From JAPPHA01 sp963662815 (GTDB lineage Bacteria; Pseudomonadota; Alphaproteobacteria; Rhodobacterales; Rhodobacteraceae), in the NCBI GenBank assembly GCA_963662815.2, contig CAXXWA010000042.1, positions 124,001 to 188,000 of the forward strand: a stretch of 64,000 bases of DNA. The letters are read 5' to 3'. The notes beneath the pieces are model-generated. The model worked only from the letters and a program-made list of their open reading frames with translations. It searched no databases and was not told where the DNA came from. Positions 35,033 through 44,296 of the stretch are shown here, piece by piece. Each line of letters opens with the position of its first letter. Position 1 is the stretch's first letter. The position numbers and the translations under genes are program-made.

Positions 35033-35938
35033 ATGGCAGCGCTAACCGGTTCGAAGCCCGATCCGGCGCCAAGGGGGCGTTCCCTTCTCGAGGACGCGGC
35101 GCTTCGCTTCCTGCGGAACCGGGCTGCGACGGGCGCTGCCGGCGTGCTGGGCCTGCTCGTGTTCTTCGTGATTCTGGGTCCGTTCCTCGCCGAATGGAAC
35201 TACGAGGAAATCGACTGGACGACCATCGGCGACGTCCGCACACTCGGTGCGCCATCCCTTGCGAGCGGACACTACTTCGGAACCGATGACCTCGGCCGCG
35301 ATCTTTATTCGCGAACGCTCCAGGGCGCGCGGACATCGCTTCTGGTCGGCTTCGTTGGCGCTGCTGTTGCGATGGTGGTCGGCACCGCATACGGCGCCGT
35401 GGCCGGATATGCCGGCGGCCGGCTTGACGACCTGATGATGCGCAAGGTCGACATCCTTCTGGCGATTCCATCGACCTTGGTCATCATTCTCCTGATGGTG
35501 ATCTTCGAACGCTCCCTTCTGATGCTGTTCGTCGGGCTGGGTTTGACCGGCTGGCTCACAATGTCCCGCGTGGTCCGGGGGCAGACGCTCGGTCTTCGGA
35601 CCAGGGAGTTCATCGAAGCAGCCCGGGCTGCCGGCGTGTCGGACTCAATGATTCTCTGGCGGCACATCCTGCCCAATCTCCTGGGCGTCGTGATCGTCTA
35701 CGCGTCGCTGCTGGTGCCCGAGATGATCCTCGCCGAGTCCTTCATCTCGTTTCTCGGCCTCGGCGTGCAGGAACCCAACACCTCGCTCGGCGCGCTGATC
35801 GCGGAGGGGGCGGGGACCATGGGATATGGCACGCTCTGGCAGCTGTTGTTTCCGCTGTCGTTCTTCCTGCTCACGATCATCACGCTGTATTTCGTCGGCG
35901 ACGGACTTCGCGACGCATTCGACCCGAAGGACGGTTGA
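35033..35938 (+). CDS. oppC: Oligopeptide ABC transporter permease
   Basis: A 301-residue permease of the OppC/DppC type. N-terminal TM in RNRAATGAAGVLGLLVFFVI, then the conserved HYFGTDDLGRDLYSRTLQGA, AARAAGVSDSMILWRHILPN (EAA loop) and AESFISFLGLGVQEPNTSLG. The stop overlaps the oppDF start by one base (TGATG). Confidence 0.9.
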   Translation: MAALTGSKPDPAPRGRSLLEDAALRFLRNRAATGAAGVLGLLVFFVILGPFLAEWNYEEIDWTTIGDVRTLGAPSLASGHYFGTDDLGRDLYSRTLQGARTSLLVGFVGAAVAMVVGTAYGAVAGYAGGRLDDLMMRKVDILLAIPSTLVIILLMVIFERSLLMLFVGLGLTGWLTMSRVVRGQTLGLRTREFIEAARAAGVSDSMILWRHILPNLLGVVIVYASLLVPEMILAESFISFLGLGVQEPNTSLGALIAEGAGTMGYGTLWQLLFPLSFFLLTIITLYFVGDGLRDAFDPKDG

Positions 35939-37770
35939 TGCCGCTGTTCGACATCCGGAACCTCTCGGTGAGTTTCGACACGCCGGACGGCCGCGTCGAT
36001 GCGGTGCGGAACGTCTCCCTGTCCATTGAGCCCGGCGAGTGCCTCGGGGTCGTGGGCGAGAGCGGTTCGGGAAAGAGTCAGACCTTCCTTGCAGCCATGG
36101 GCCTGCTATCGCGGAACGGGTGCGCAACAGGTTCGGTCAGGCTAGGCGGACGCGAGCTTCTCGGGATTGCCACGGATCGGTTGAACCGGATTCGCGGGAG
36201 CGAGATGACGATGGTCTTCCAGGACCCGCTGACGGCTTTGACTCCGCACCTGAGAATAGCCGACCAGATGGCGGAAGTGGTGCGGACGCACTCTGCCCGG
36301 CGGGGCTCCGAGGTCGGCAAGTTCTGTCTCGAATGGCTCGACAAGGTGCGCATGCCGGACGCGGCGAGGCGGCTGCGGCAATATCCGCACGAACTATCGG
36401 GCGGGCAGCGCCAGCGCGTCATGATCGCCATGGCCATGCTGCTTTCTCCGAAACTCCTGATCGCCGATGAACCGACGACGGCGCTCGACGTGACCGTTCA
36501 GGCGGACATTCTCGACCTCATAGCCGACCTCCAGTCGAGCGAGGGCGCTGCGGTCGCTCTCGTCACGCACGACATGGGCGTGGTCTCACGCATGTGCGAC
36601 CGCATTGAGGTCATGCGCGACGGCGTCTTCGTGGAAAGCGCCGCCGCGGAAGAGATCTTTGCCCGTCCAAGGCACGCCTACACGCGCACGCTGCTTGACG
36701 CGGTTCCCCGGCTCGATCGTCCCGCGCCGCGGAACGGACTTTCCGGAGCGTCGCCGACGCTCCTGCGCGCCGTCGATGTCAAGGTCAGCTTCAAGGTCCG
36801 CATGCAGGGCGGACTGTTCGGCAGGACGGCGAACCTGCGCGCCGTCGACGGGGTGAGTTTCGAACTGGCCGAAGGCGAAACGCTGGGGCTGGTCGGTGAG
36901 TCCGGCTGCGGAAAGTCCACGCTGGCGCGGGCCATCCTTCAGCTGGTCGCTCCCGGGGGCGGACGCGTGTTCTGGCTCGGCCACGAACTCACGGGACTTG
37001 ATGCGCGTACGCTGAAGAGGCATCGCAAGGACATTCAGATCGTATTTCAGGACCCGCTTGCCAGTCTCGACCCGCGCATGACCGTGTCGGCCTCCATCGC
37101 CGAACCGCTCGGGACACACAGGCCCGATCTTTCGTCTTCAGAGCGGCGGCGCCTTGTTTCGGACATGATGGAACGGGTCGGCCTCTCGAGCCGGATGATG
37201 AACCGCTTTCCGCACGAACTGAGCGGCGGGCAGAACCAGCGCGTCGGCATTGCGCGGGCGATGATCACTTCACCGCGGCTGGTCGTCTGCGATGAAGCGG
37301 TTTCGGCGCTGGACGCCTCGGTACAGGCACAGATCCTGAAGCTCCTGAAGGAGCTGCGCTCGGAATACGGGCTCTCGATGATCTTCATCAGCCATGATCT
37401 CTCGGTGGTCCGGGAGGTTTCCGACCGGGTCATGGTGCTCTATCTCGGCCGGGTCGTGGAACTCGCCGGCTGCGACGACCTCTTCGAAGACCCGCGCCAT
37501 CCGTATACGCGGACGCTGATTTCCGCCGTGCCCGTTCCCGACCCTAGGATCGAGCGCAGCCGTCGCCGCATCAGGCTGGCTGGCGAACTTCCCTCCGCGC
37601 TTGATCCCGGGTCGAGGTTGCGGTTCCTGCCGTCGCGCATAGATGCGGGAGAAACCGATTACGTGCCGCGACTCGAGGAGGTCGCGCCAGGGCACTTCGT
37701 CGCCGAACACGATCCGTTCGACCAGCTAAATCCCGCGCCTTCTGGCTCGCGATGGAGTGCCGTGGCGTGA
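35938..37770 (+). CDS. Oligopeptide ABC transporter ATP-binding protein, fused OppD-OppF
   Basis: A 610-residue protein with two complete ABC domains, combining the two ATPases that are separate proteins in classical opp systems. Domain 1: Walker A VVGESGSGKSQ, signature LSGGQRQR, Walker B LLIADEPTTALD. Domain 2 (from about residue 280): Walker A GESGCGKS, signature LSGGQNQR, Walker B VCDEAVSALDAS. Both have the oligopeptide-type tail HAYTRTLLDAVP or HPYTRTLISAVP. It completes the operon. Confidence 0.9.
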   Translation: MPLFDIRNLSVSFDTPDGRVDAVRNVSLSIEPGECLGVVGESGSGKSQTFLAAMGLLSRNGCATGSVRLGGRELLGIATDRLNRIRGSEMTMVFQDPLTALTPHLRIADQMAEVVRTHSARRGSEVGKFCLEWLDKVRMPDAARRLRQYPHELSGGQRQRVMIAMAMLLSPKLLIADEPTTALDVTVQADILDLIADLQSSEGAAVALVTHDMGVVSRMCDRIEVMRDGVFVESAAAEEIFARPRHAYTRTLLDAVPRLDRPAPRNGLSGASPTLLRAVDVKVSFKVRMQGGLFGRTANLRAVDGVSFELAEGETLGLVGESGCGKSTLARAILQLVAPGGGRVFWLGHELTGLDARTLKRHRKDIQIVFQDPLASLDPRMTVSASIAEPLGTHRPDLSSSERRRLVSDMMERVGLSSRMMNRFPHELSGGQNQRVGIARAMITSPRLVVCDEAVSALDASVQAQILKLLKELRSEYGLSMIFISHDLSVVREVSDRVMVLYLGRVVELAGCDDLFEDPRHPYTRTLISAVPVPDPRIERSRRRIRLAGELPSALDPGSRLRFLPSRIDAGETDYVPRLEEVAPGHFVAEHDPFDQLNPAPSGSRWSAVA

Positions 37771-38138
37771 GCGCAAGCGCCGGAAAACCTGGAGTGCCGC
37801 CTGGAATGGGCTTGCTGCCGCAGAAAACAAGCCCGCTGAGTAGCGAATCCGACGGCCAAGGATTCCTTCCTTGGACCCCCAAAACTTGAATCGCTGCCTG
37901 CGTCACTGCAAATTGGTCTCATCGCGGGTAGCATCAAGTTCCGTTTCTACGAGATTCCGTTCTGACCGCACCCCGAAAACGGACATATTGGAGAAATTCA
38001 TCTACGAAAGTCGGCGGCGTTACTGAGATCTCTATACGGTTTTGCACAAACTGCTAAGTCTGAAGTATATTGAGTCCTCAACTTGGCGAAGGAATACGGT
38101 GAAGATATTATCTCCCGGGCGCTAAGCAGAATTCGGAA
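37771..38138. other. Gene-free stretch after the opp operon
   Basis: About 370 bases with no recognisable gene. The part around 37980-38100 is visibly richer in A and T than its surroundings, suggesting foreign or plasmid-derived DNA next to the relaxase scrap. Confidence 0.35.
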
Positions 38139-38405
38139 TTATGTGCGGTGGCCTGACATTCTCGCGGTTCGCCCGAAGACAGGCAGATATCCGTCTGGTA
38201 CTTCGTGCCAAAACGCCCAATTTCGGAAGCGTTCGGAATCGACGGGTCCGGAAAGGCCCAGCCACTCTGCGCCACGGCCCGCCCAGCCGCTGGCATCGAG
38301 ATGCACGGCATTGTCCTTCGCATAATAGCCGTCCTGCTCTAAGTAGGCCACGCCCTGCGACGGCGAGGCGATCTTGCCGATGGAGGCTACTATGACGGCA
38401 GCCAT
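38139..38405 (-). pseudogene. MobF (TrwC/TraA-type) relaxase, N-terminal fragment
   Basis: An 88-codon fragment: VASIGKIASPSQGVAYLEQD, then GYYAKDNAVHLDASGWAGRG and AEWLGLSGPVDSERF. This is the conserved start of MobF conjugative relaxases, which nick oriT. The usual protein has about a thousand residues, so only the first part of the relaxase domain remains, and the end (ARMSGHRT) is unrelated. Evidence of a past conjugative plasmid or ICE. Confidence 0.7.
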
Positions 38406-38605
38406 GCGATGGAGCCTGGTTCGGGGGCGCGCCTGTCCATGCGGTCAGGGCGGCCGGCGGCGCGACTCCGGACAAGGGCCGGATCGGCGCTTGCGCAGCC
38501 CTGTCCGCGAATGTAATCGACTGTCTCTGGCCTGCTGAGATGACGCACCCGCGCGGCACGGCATTCGCGGCACGTCGGCGCTTGTAGAAAGGCTCCGGCC
38601 GTGCC

Positions 38606-38923
38606 ATGATTTCGGTCGTGTCAGAGGCCATCGCGTTCGACACCCACCGCTTTGTCAAGCGCCTGACCGACTCCGGATTCACGGAGCGGCAGGCCGAGAC
38701 GCTTGCTGAGGAGCATGTTGCCCTGCTTAACGGAAACCTTGCGACCAAGGCCGATGTCGAAGGGGTGAGGGCCGAAGTCGCGAAGGTCGAGGCCGGCATC
38801 GAGACGCTGCGGCAAGAGACGAAGGCCGCCATCGAGGCATCCAAGGCAGACTTGATGAAGTGGCTGATCGGCGCCCTGATCGCTCAGGGCGGACTGATCG
38901 TAGCTCTCGTCAAGCTCCTATGA
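38606..38923 (+). CDS. DUF1640 family coiled-coil membrane protein
   Basis: A 105-residue small protein: AIAFDTHRFVKRLTDSGFTE, then RQAETLAEEHVALLNGNLAT, a coiled-coil centre (KADVEGVRAEVAKVEAGIET) and one C-terminal TM segment (LIGALIAQGGLIVALVKLL). This layout is typical of DUF1640/CCDC90-like proteins common in Alphaproteobacteria. Function is not established. ATG 38606 fits the family start. Confidence 0.75.
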   Translation: MISVVSEAIAFDTHRFVKRLTDSGFTERQAETLAEEHVALLNGNLATKADVEGVRAEVAKVEAGIETLRQETKAAIEASKADLMKWLIGALIAQGGLIVALVKLL

Positions 38924-39174
38924 GGGCCGCCGGACGGACGCGAATCATGCCTGTGTCGCGTCATGTCGGCGCACGGGTGGGCAGGGAAGCGAATCTAGAC
39001 CCCGTGCTGACTTGGTGTTGATTTGGCGTAAGCGTTCGGTCTTGCGGTGACATTCCCGGGGGATCGTCGGTTGAGCTGGCATTTGGCGACTTGTCTTCAA
39101 GCCCCGGGTCGCCTGCCAATCCTGACCGGCGTCGTTTCGTGCCGGCCTTGCCGCAGGTCAGGGTCTCATGGGAT

Positions 39175-40077
39175 TCATATCCGGTCGTGCAGATCGCGGC
39201 GGCTTCGCTGGGCTGCGAGAATTCCACACATAATTACGGCAACTCCTGCGATGTCGAGCGGCGAAAGGGATTCTCCAAGCAGAACTGCGGCCGTTGCCAC
39301 GCCGAAGAATGGGTGCAGGAAGTGATAGGTGGCCGCCCGCGTCGCGCCGATCCGTTCCACCAGAATGAACCAGAACCAGATCGCGACCAATCCCGGAACC
39401 AATGTCGTGTAGGCGAACGCCAGCGCGAGCGGCAGCGACCAGTTGACGGTCCACGACTCGAACAGAAAGGCGAAGGGGAAGAGCACGGCGCTGCCGACCA
39501 GCATCTGCAGTCCGATCACCTGGAACATGTTGTCCCGAGCCTCCAGCGAGCGGATGGTCAGGGTTGCGACTGTCAGGGACAGGACACTTACAATGCAGAG
39601 ACCGATCCCAAGGACCGTTGCCTGCCCAGTGATCCGAGTCGCCAGAACCAATCCGACGCCGGTGAACCCGGCAAGGATTCCTCCGTATCCTATCCAGCCC
39701 AGACGTTCGTTCAGGAGGACGGCAGAGGCGAAGGCCACGAGAAGCGGCATTGTGCTCGCTACTATGGCGGCCACCGAGGCCTCGATGTTCTGAACGGCGA
39801 TGAAGACGAGGCCGAGATAGAGACCGTTCTGGAAGATTCCGAACAGCACGACAGCACGCCACCTGGCTGCGGACATGGGACGGATCCGTCCGGTGACCCA
39901 GGCGACGGCAAGGGCGACAAGGCCGGAAATCAGGAAACGAACGCTCAGGGCTGCAAGCGGTGGCGCATCTTGAACAATGATCCTTGCCGACGAGAACGCG
40001 CTCCCCCAAAAGAGGGCAAAGGCCACACCAATGACAATGGCGCGCGTGTCCATCGAGAAGCCGGCGGATCGCATCAT
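39175..40077 (-). CDS. DMT superfamily (EamA) transporter
   Basis: A 300-residue membrane protein with ten hydrophobic segments in two EamA halves. The first begins VIGVAFALFWGSAFSSARII. The conserved loop ASVAAIVASTMPLLVAFASA and its second-half counterpart RIGATRAATYHFLHPFFGVA are typical of drug/metabolite exporters. Substrate is unknown. Two in-frame ATGs (40077, 40074) are followed by MDTRAIVIG at 40053, so the true start could be slightly downstream. Confidence 0.85.
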   Translation of the reverse strand: MMRSAGFSMDTRAIVIGVAFALFWGSAFSSARIIVQDAPPLAALSVRFLISGLVALAVAWVTGRIRPMSAARWRAVVLFGIFQNGLYLGLVFIAVQNIEASVAAIVASTMPLLVAFASAVLLNERLGWIGYGGILAGFTGVGLVLATRITGQATVLGIGLCIVSVLSLTVATLTIRSLEARDNMFQVIGLQMLVGSAVLFPFAFLFESWTVNWSLPLALAFAYTTLVPGLVAIWFWFILVERIGATRAATYHFLHPFFGVATAAVLLGESLSPLDIAGVAVIMCGILAAQRSRRDLHDRI

Positions 40078-40559
40078 TCAAACGGGCCGGGCGGAATCCG
40101 GCGCGCCAGCGACGCCTCTCGCGAAGCAACGACGCCAGCCAGTCGGCAGTCCGGTGCTGGACAGCTCGGAAGACTCAATCAGGTGCGCCAGGCGAGGACT
40201 TGGATTGTCTCACCCGAAATGCGCGATCGTCGTGCAATTCTCCGTTGTTGATGCCGATCAACATGCTGACAGATTCTTGGCTCGATGCCATACTGACGTT
40301 GGTTTTCGTCGCGACCGGTCAGGCCGAACCGGCTTTTGTCATCATTGGCTTCGCCATGAACTGCTCCTTGCGCGACTTCCGTTTGCACGACGTGCTTGCC
40401 TACACGAGAAGTCGGCCGTGCACAAACGCCCTGTTCGGAAGGGCGCGGAGCACCATTTTCGTCGACCGAATCGCAAGAATGCCAGTTTCGAGAACTTTGC
40501 AACGTGCGAATCGCAAGACCCGGGGGCTGGCTGGATCGCCAGAGTTTGAGCGGTGCAAG
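40078..40559. other. Gene-free stretch
   Basis: About 480 bases between the EamA gene and an enolase-superfamily remnant. Only short family-less frames are seen. It may contain unrecognisable 5' sequence of the decayed gene. Confidence 0.35.
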
Positions 40560-41268
40560 AAAGGCCGTCCGATCCGAGGCTTGAGGGAAAAGTCGGCACC
40601 GTCGGCCTCGACGAGGAAGTCCGGATGGTCCGCCTTGTCCGGGAAGCGATCGGCGATCGTCCGCTAAGGTTCGACGCGAACGGTGCGTGGACTGTTCCGA
40701 CCGCGCGGATGGCCGTGCGCAGGTTGGGCCGATTCGACATCAGCTACTACGAGGAGCCCTGCCAAACCTACGAAGAGATGGCGCGTCTTCGCTCATTCAC
40801 CCGCGCCGGTTTCTCCACGCACGTAGTGGACCTGCCAGAGGCCGTTGGGCTGGAATGCCCGGATATACACCATGGCCACCAACCTTGTCGAACTCGGCGG
40901 CATGCGCCGCACCATGGAATGCATACGAGCCTGCGAGCAATTCGACATCAGCTGGGCCGATTCGATTCCAGAGCGGAGAAACCGGCGTCGCAAGTGCGGC
41001 GTATTTTCATGTATCTGCCGCGATGGAACACATTCGCGAACCCAGCCAGACACTGACACTGTTTCGCTGGAACGGAGATGATGTAATTCGTGAAGAAACG
41101 CCCGTACCGAAAAACGGCGTCGTTGCGGTGCCGGATTCTTCCGGACTCGGCGTATCGCTTGACCGAAACGCAATGCGGCGCTGCCATGAGCGCTACCTTG
41201 ACGAGGGGCCGTTCCCCGCGAGTTCAAGCGGCTCCCGGCCGTTTCGCAAGCGCTTCACGCGCACCTGA
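40560..41268 (+). pseudogene. Mandelate racemase/muconate lactonizing enzyme family, decayed
   Basis: The C-terminal half of an enolase-superfamily enzyme in three frames. First piece: VGLDEEVRMVRLVREAIGDR, RFDANGAWTVPTA (metal Asp) and ISYYEEPCQTYEEMARLRS (metal Glu), to about 40857. Second: TMATNLVELGGMRRTMECIR, to about 40948. Third: AAYFHVSAAMEHIREPSQTL, then VPDSSGLGVSLDRNAMRR. The capping domain and catalytic KxK strand are missing, and part of the middle is deleted. Confidence 0.7.
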
Positions 41269-41485
41269 GCCAAATTCGCCGACCCCGGGAAGACAGCCGG
41301 AACTCATATGTGAACTCACATGCGCATCCCGCGCGAGATCCTCAATGCAGCAGCGCATGCTTCAGGAGTCCGATCAGTTTGCACGATGTCAGCGAAGTCC
41401 GCAGGGCAAGTTGAACCCGCGCGGACGAAAGTCGTTTCCTCCGCCGAATTGCCAGCGAACCTGCCGGCGACAGGTCGCGCCGGAT

Positions 41486-42826
41486 TTACCGGGCAAGGGC
41501 TCTCTCGAGCGACCAGTAGGACGCCTTCGGCGTGCGTTTCAACGTGTTGAAATCGACATGGACGATCCCGAACCGCTTCTCGTAGCCGTACGACCATTCG
41601 AAGTTGTCAAGAAGCGACCAGACGAAGTACCCCCTGACGTCGACCCCTTCCGCGAGAGCCTTGCGGACCTGGGAGATGTGGCTGTCGAGATAGCGGCAAC
41701 GGACGCTGTCATCGACGCGCTCGGGCTGCCCTGCGAGAACGTCGTTCCCGGCCATTCCGTTCTCGGTGACGAAGACGGGCAGGCCGCCGGCATGGTCGCG
41801 GTGGACTTGCCTGAGAAAATGCAGGAGGCCCTCGGGATGAATTTCCCAGCCCATTTCCGTCTTGGGGAGCGGACCCGCGACTTCCCGAAACCCTGGAAAT
41901 GCCGCGCTGCCCGATCCGCCCGCCCGCGCGATCAGCTTTCGCGTGTAGTAGTTGATTCCGATCCAGTCGATCGGGGACTCGATGAGCGGGAGATCCCGCT
42001 CCCACCCCTCCGGCAAATACGCTTGGAGACCCCGGAGAGCCCGCCGGGGGTAACCTCTTCCTCGCATGGCATCCAGGAACCATCTGTTGTGGATCTCGTC
42101 GTAGAGAATTGTCGCTTCTTCCGACTCCGGATCGGAACCGGCGGGTTCCGGATGCTCGAAGTTCACGACGCAGCCGAGATTGGCAAGACCCGCGGCCCGC
42201 AGCGCCCTGATCGCCAGGCCGTGACCGAGAAGGACGTGGTGCATGGCCCGCGCGGTGGCTCGGATATCCTTCAACCCCGGCGCGTGGTGTCCTTCGAAAT
42301 GACCGAGCCAGGCGACGCACCTCGGCTCGTTGACCGGCGCGATGGAATGGACCCGGTCGCCAATCCGCTTCGTGATCACGCAAGCGAACTCGGCGAACCA
42401 TTTGGCCGTGTCCCGGTTTGCCCATCCCCCGTGGTCCGCCAGCGCAGCCGGCAGTTCCCAGTGATAAAGGGTCGCCCACGGGTTCATCCCGCGTTCGAGG
42501 ACGGCATCGACCAGGCGGTCGTAGTAGTCGAGGCCCTCGCCGTTCGCCTTCCCGCGGCCATCCGGAATGACTCGGGCCCATGAAGTGGAAAACCGCCACG
42601 CGTCGAAGCCTGCAGCCGCGGCCAGATCGAGATCCTCGTCGTACCGGTGGTAGTGGTCGCAGGCGATGCGGCCGTCCTGGCCTCCGGCCACGTTGCCGGG
42701 CGTAGCGGCGAATGTGTCCCAGTGCGTGGGACCGGCGCCGCCGAATCCATGCCCCTCGATCTGGTAGCTTGATCCGGAGACGCCGAACTGGAAGCCGTCA
42801 GGGAAGTCGGCGCGGGAGAAGTTCAT
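41486..42826 (-). CDS. GH1 beta-glucosidase
   Basis: A 446-residue family 1 glycoside hydrolase. Start MNFSRADFPDGFQFGVSGSS, substrate-site YQIEGHGFGGAGPTHWDTF, acid/base Glu in SIAPVNEPRCVAW (NEP) and nucleophile Glu in VFVTENGMAG. The GH1 end GYFVWSLLDNFEWSYGYEKRFG is intact. No signal peptide: a cytoplasmic enzyme. It follows the LacI regulator by about 200 bases on the same strand, so it is probably under the same control as the agl transporter genes. Confidence 0.9.
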   Translation of the reverse strand: MNFSRADFPDGFQFGVSGSSYQIEGHGFGGAGPTHWDTFAATPGNVAGGQDGRIACDHYHRYDEDLDLAAAAGFDAWRFSTSWARVIPDGRGKANGEGLDYYDRLVDAVLERGMNPWATLYHWELPAALADHGGWANRDTAKWFAEFACVITKRIGDRVHSIAPVNEPRCVAWLGHFEGHHAPGLKDIRATARAMHHVLLGHGLAIRALRAAGLANLGCVVNFEHPEPAGSDPESEEATILYDEIHNRWFLDAMRGRGYPRRALRGLQAYLPEGWERDLPLIESPIDWIGINYYTRKLIARAGGSGSAAFPGFREVAGPLPKTEMGWEIHPEGLLHFLRQVHRDHAGGLPVFVTENGMAGNDVLAGQPERVDDSVRCRYLDSHISQVRKALAEGVDVRGYFVWSLLDNFEWSYGYEKRFGIVHVDFNTLKRTPKASYWSLERALAR

Positions 42827-43028
42827 CTAACAGTTCCGTTCAGCCAGCCGGTAGGGACAATGCCCGGGGCAAGCGTCCTGCGATCGTCCCGCACACTGGA
42901 TCCTGTGCGATGCGCATATCCGAGCCCTTGCCGGATCCCGAAGCGAAGACAACCGGTCGGAATCCGCATGGCTCTGGCGAGGAAGAAACGGCCGCAGTCG
43001 GGCGGGGGCTGTTCGCGCTGTCCGGCAA

Positions 43029-44069
43029 CTACTGCGACCGGGTTTCCGCAGGCGCCGGACCCGTGGACTGGCCGACCACGAATTCCACGTCCCAGAGTTC
43101 TTGAACGGGCCCGCGCTGCGGTTGCCTGATGATGTCGAGTAGAAGCTCGGCGCTGCGGCGTCCTGCGCTCCGGATCGACGACCGGGTTGCCGTGAACATG
43201 GGCGGGTCGCCGGTATTGCGAAGATAGGAGAGGTCGTCGTCGTGAATCACTATCGAGATGTCCCTTCCCGGTTCCAGGCCGAGATCTGCGAGCGCCCGTC
43301 GCGCACCGATGGCCGGGATGATCGACGACACCAGGAAAGCGGTCGGCGGATTGATCGTCTGCATCAGTTCGCTCACCGCCTCATGGCCGTAGGTTTCCAT
43401 CATCTCGCCGAATCGCATCAGCGACCGGTCGGGAGTGATTCCGTGATCGCGAAGCGCCATTTCGTAACCCTTCTGGCGGCGTATGGCGAATCCTGTCGTC
43501 TCGCGTCCGTTGATCAGCGCGATTCGGCGGTGTCCGGCGGAGAGCAGATATTCCGTCGCACGCCGGAAGGCTCCGGTATTGTCGACGTCGAGCCAGGAGT
43601 ACGGCGCAGGTTCTCCCGGGTCGCGTCCATGGACCACGAAGGGCAGGCCGATCTCGTTGAGCATGTCGATGCGGAAGTCGTGCGCCTGCGGCACATGGAC
43701 GATGAGGCCGTCGACCACGCGGCTGTAGGCCATGGCCCTGTAAGCGATCACCTGCCGGTCGTCGGGAACGACCGACAGCTGCATGCTGTAGCCGTTTAGG
43801 GCATAGACCTCTCCCGCGCCCGCGACGAACTCGGAAAAGATCGGATTGACGACTTCATGCTCCGAGGAAACCGGAATGACATGCCCGATCGCCATGGACC
43901 GGCCGGTCGCGAGCCGCGCGGCATTCCCGTTCGGCCGGTAGTCGTAGCGCATCGCGGCGGCTATCACCCGCTTGCGGGTCGTTTCGCTGACTTCCGGATA
44001 GCCGTTGAGAGCCCGGCTGATCGTCGTCTGCGAAAGCCGCAGTTTCTCGGACAGTTCCTTGAGGTTCAT
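43029..44069 (-). CDS. aglR: LacI family regulator of the alpha-glucoside locus
   Basis: A 346-residue repressor. Helix-turn-helix NLKELSEKLRLSQTTISRAL, hinge RPNGNAARLATGRSMAIGHV and a periplasmic-binding-like sensor domain with SWLDVDNTGAFRRATEYLLS and FLVSSIIPAIGARRALADLG. ATG 44069 is the family-like start; the frame opens 15 codons earlier. It is divergent from aglE, with palindromes between them, as is usual for aglR/aglE in Rhizobiales and Rhodobacterales. The name is given by context. Confidence 0.82.
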   Translation of the reverse strand: MNLKELSEKLRLSQTTISRALNGYPEVSETTRKRVIAAAMRYDYRPNGNAARLATGRSMAIGHVIPVSSEHEVVNPIFSEFVAGAGEVYALNGYSMQLSVVPDDRQVIAYRAMAYSRVVDGLIVHVPQAHDFRIDMLNEIGLPFVVHGRDPGEPAPYSWLDVDNTGAFRRATEYLLSAGHRRIALINGRETTGFAIRRQKGYEMALRDHGITPDRSLMRFGEMMETYGHEAVSELMQTINPPTAFLVSSIIPAIGARRALADLGLEPGRDISIVIHDDDLSYLRNTGDPPMFTATRSSIRSAGRRSAELLLDIIRQPQRGPVQELWDVEFVVGQSTGPAPAETRSQ

Positions 44070-44183
44070 GGTCCATACATTGGGGTCTTGCGGGCACACT
44101 GGCAACTCTGTCAAATCTAGCGCGGGATCTTGAACAGGTCAAAGCGATGCCCTTGGGCCGCAAAATTGAACTTGACACAGGCG

Positions 44184-44195
44184 GTTCAATTGAAC
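44184..44195. promoter_or_regulatory. Palindrome in the aglR-aglE intergenic region
   Basis: GTTCAATTGAAC, a perfect 12 bp palindrome next to a TTGACA hexamer (44172-44177) that could be a -35 element for aglE. Confidence 0.35.
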
Positions 44196-44202
44196 AGTCT
44201 GA

Positions 44203-44218
44203 TCCAAAGCGCTTTGGA
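44203..44218. promoter_or_regulatory. Candidate AglR operator
   Basis: TCCAAAGCGCTTTGGA, a perfect 16 bp palindrome with a GCGC centre as in LacI-family operators, 79 bases upstream of the aglE ATG and between the divergent aglR and aglE genes. Confidence 0.65.
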
Positions 44219-44296
44219 AGATCGGCGCATCCTTGTTTTCCAGCCATGCATCGGCAGGATGGCAGGCGTCGGCAAAACAACTGCAAGGGGGAAATC

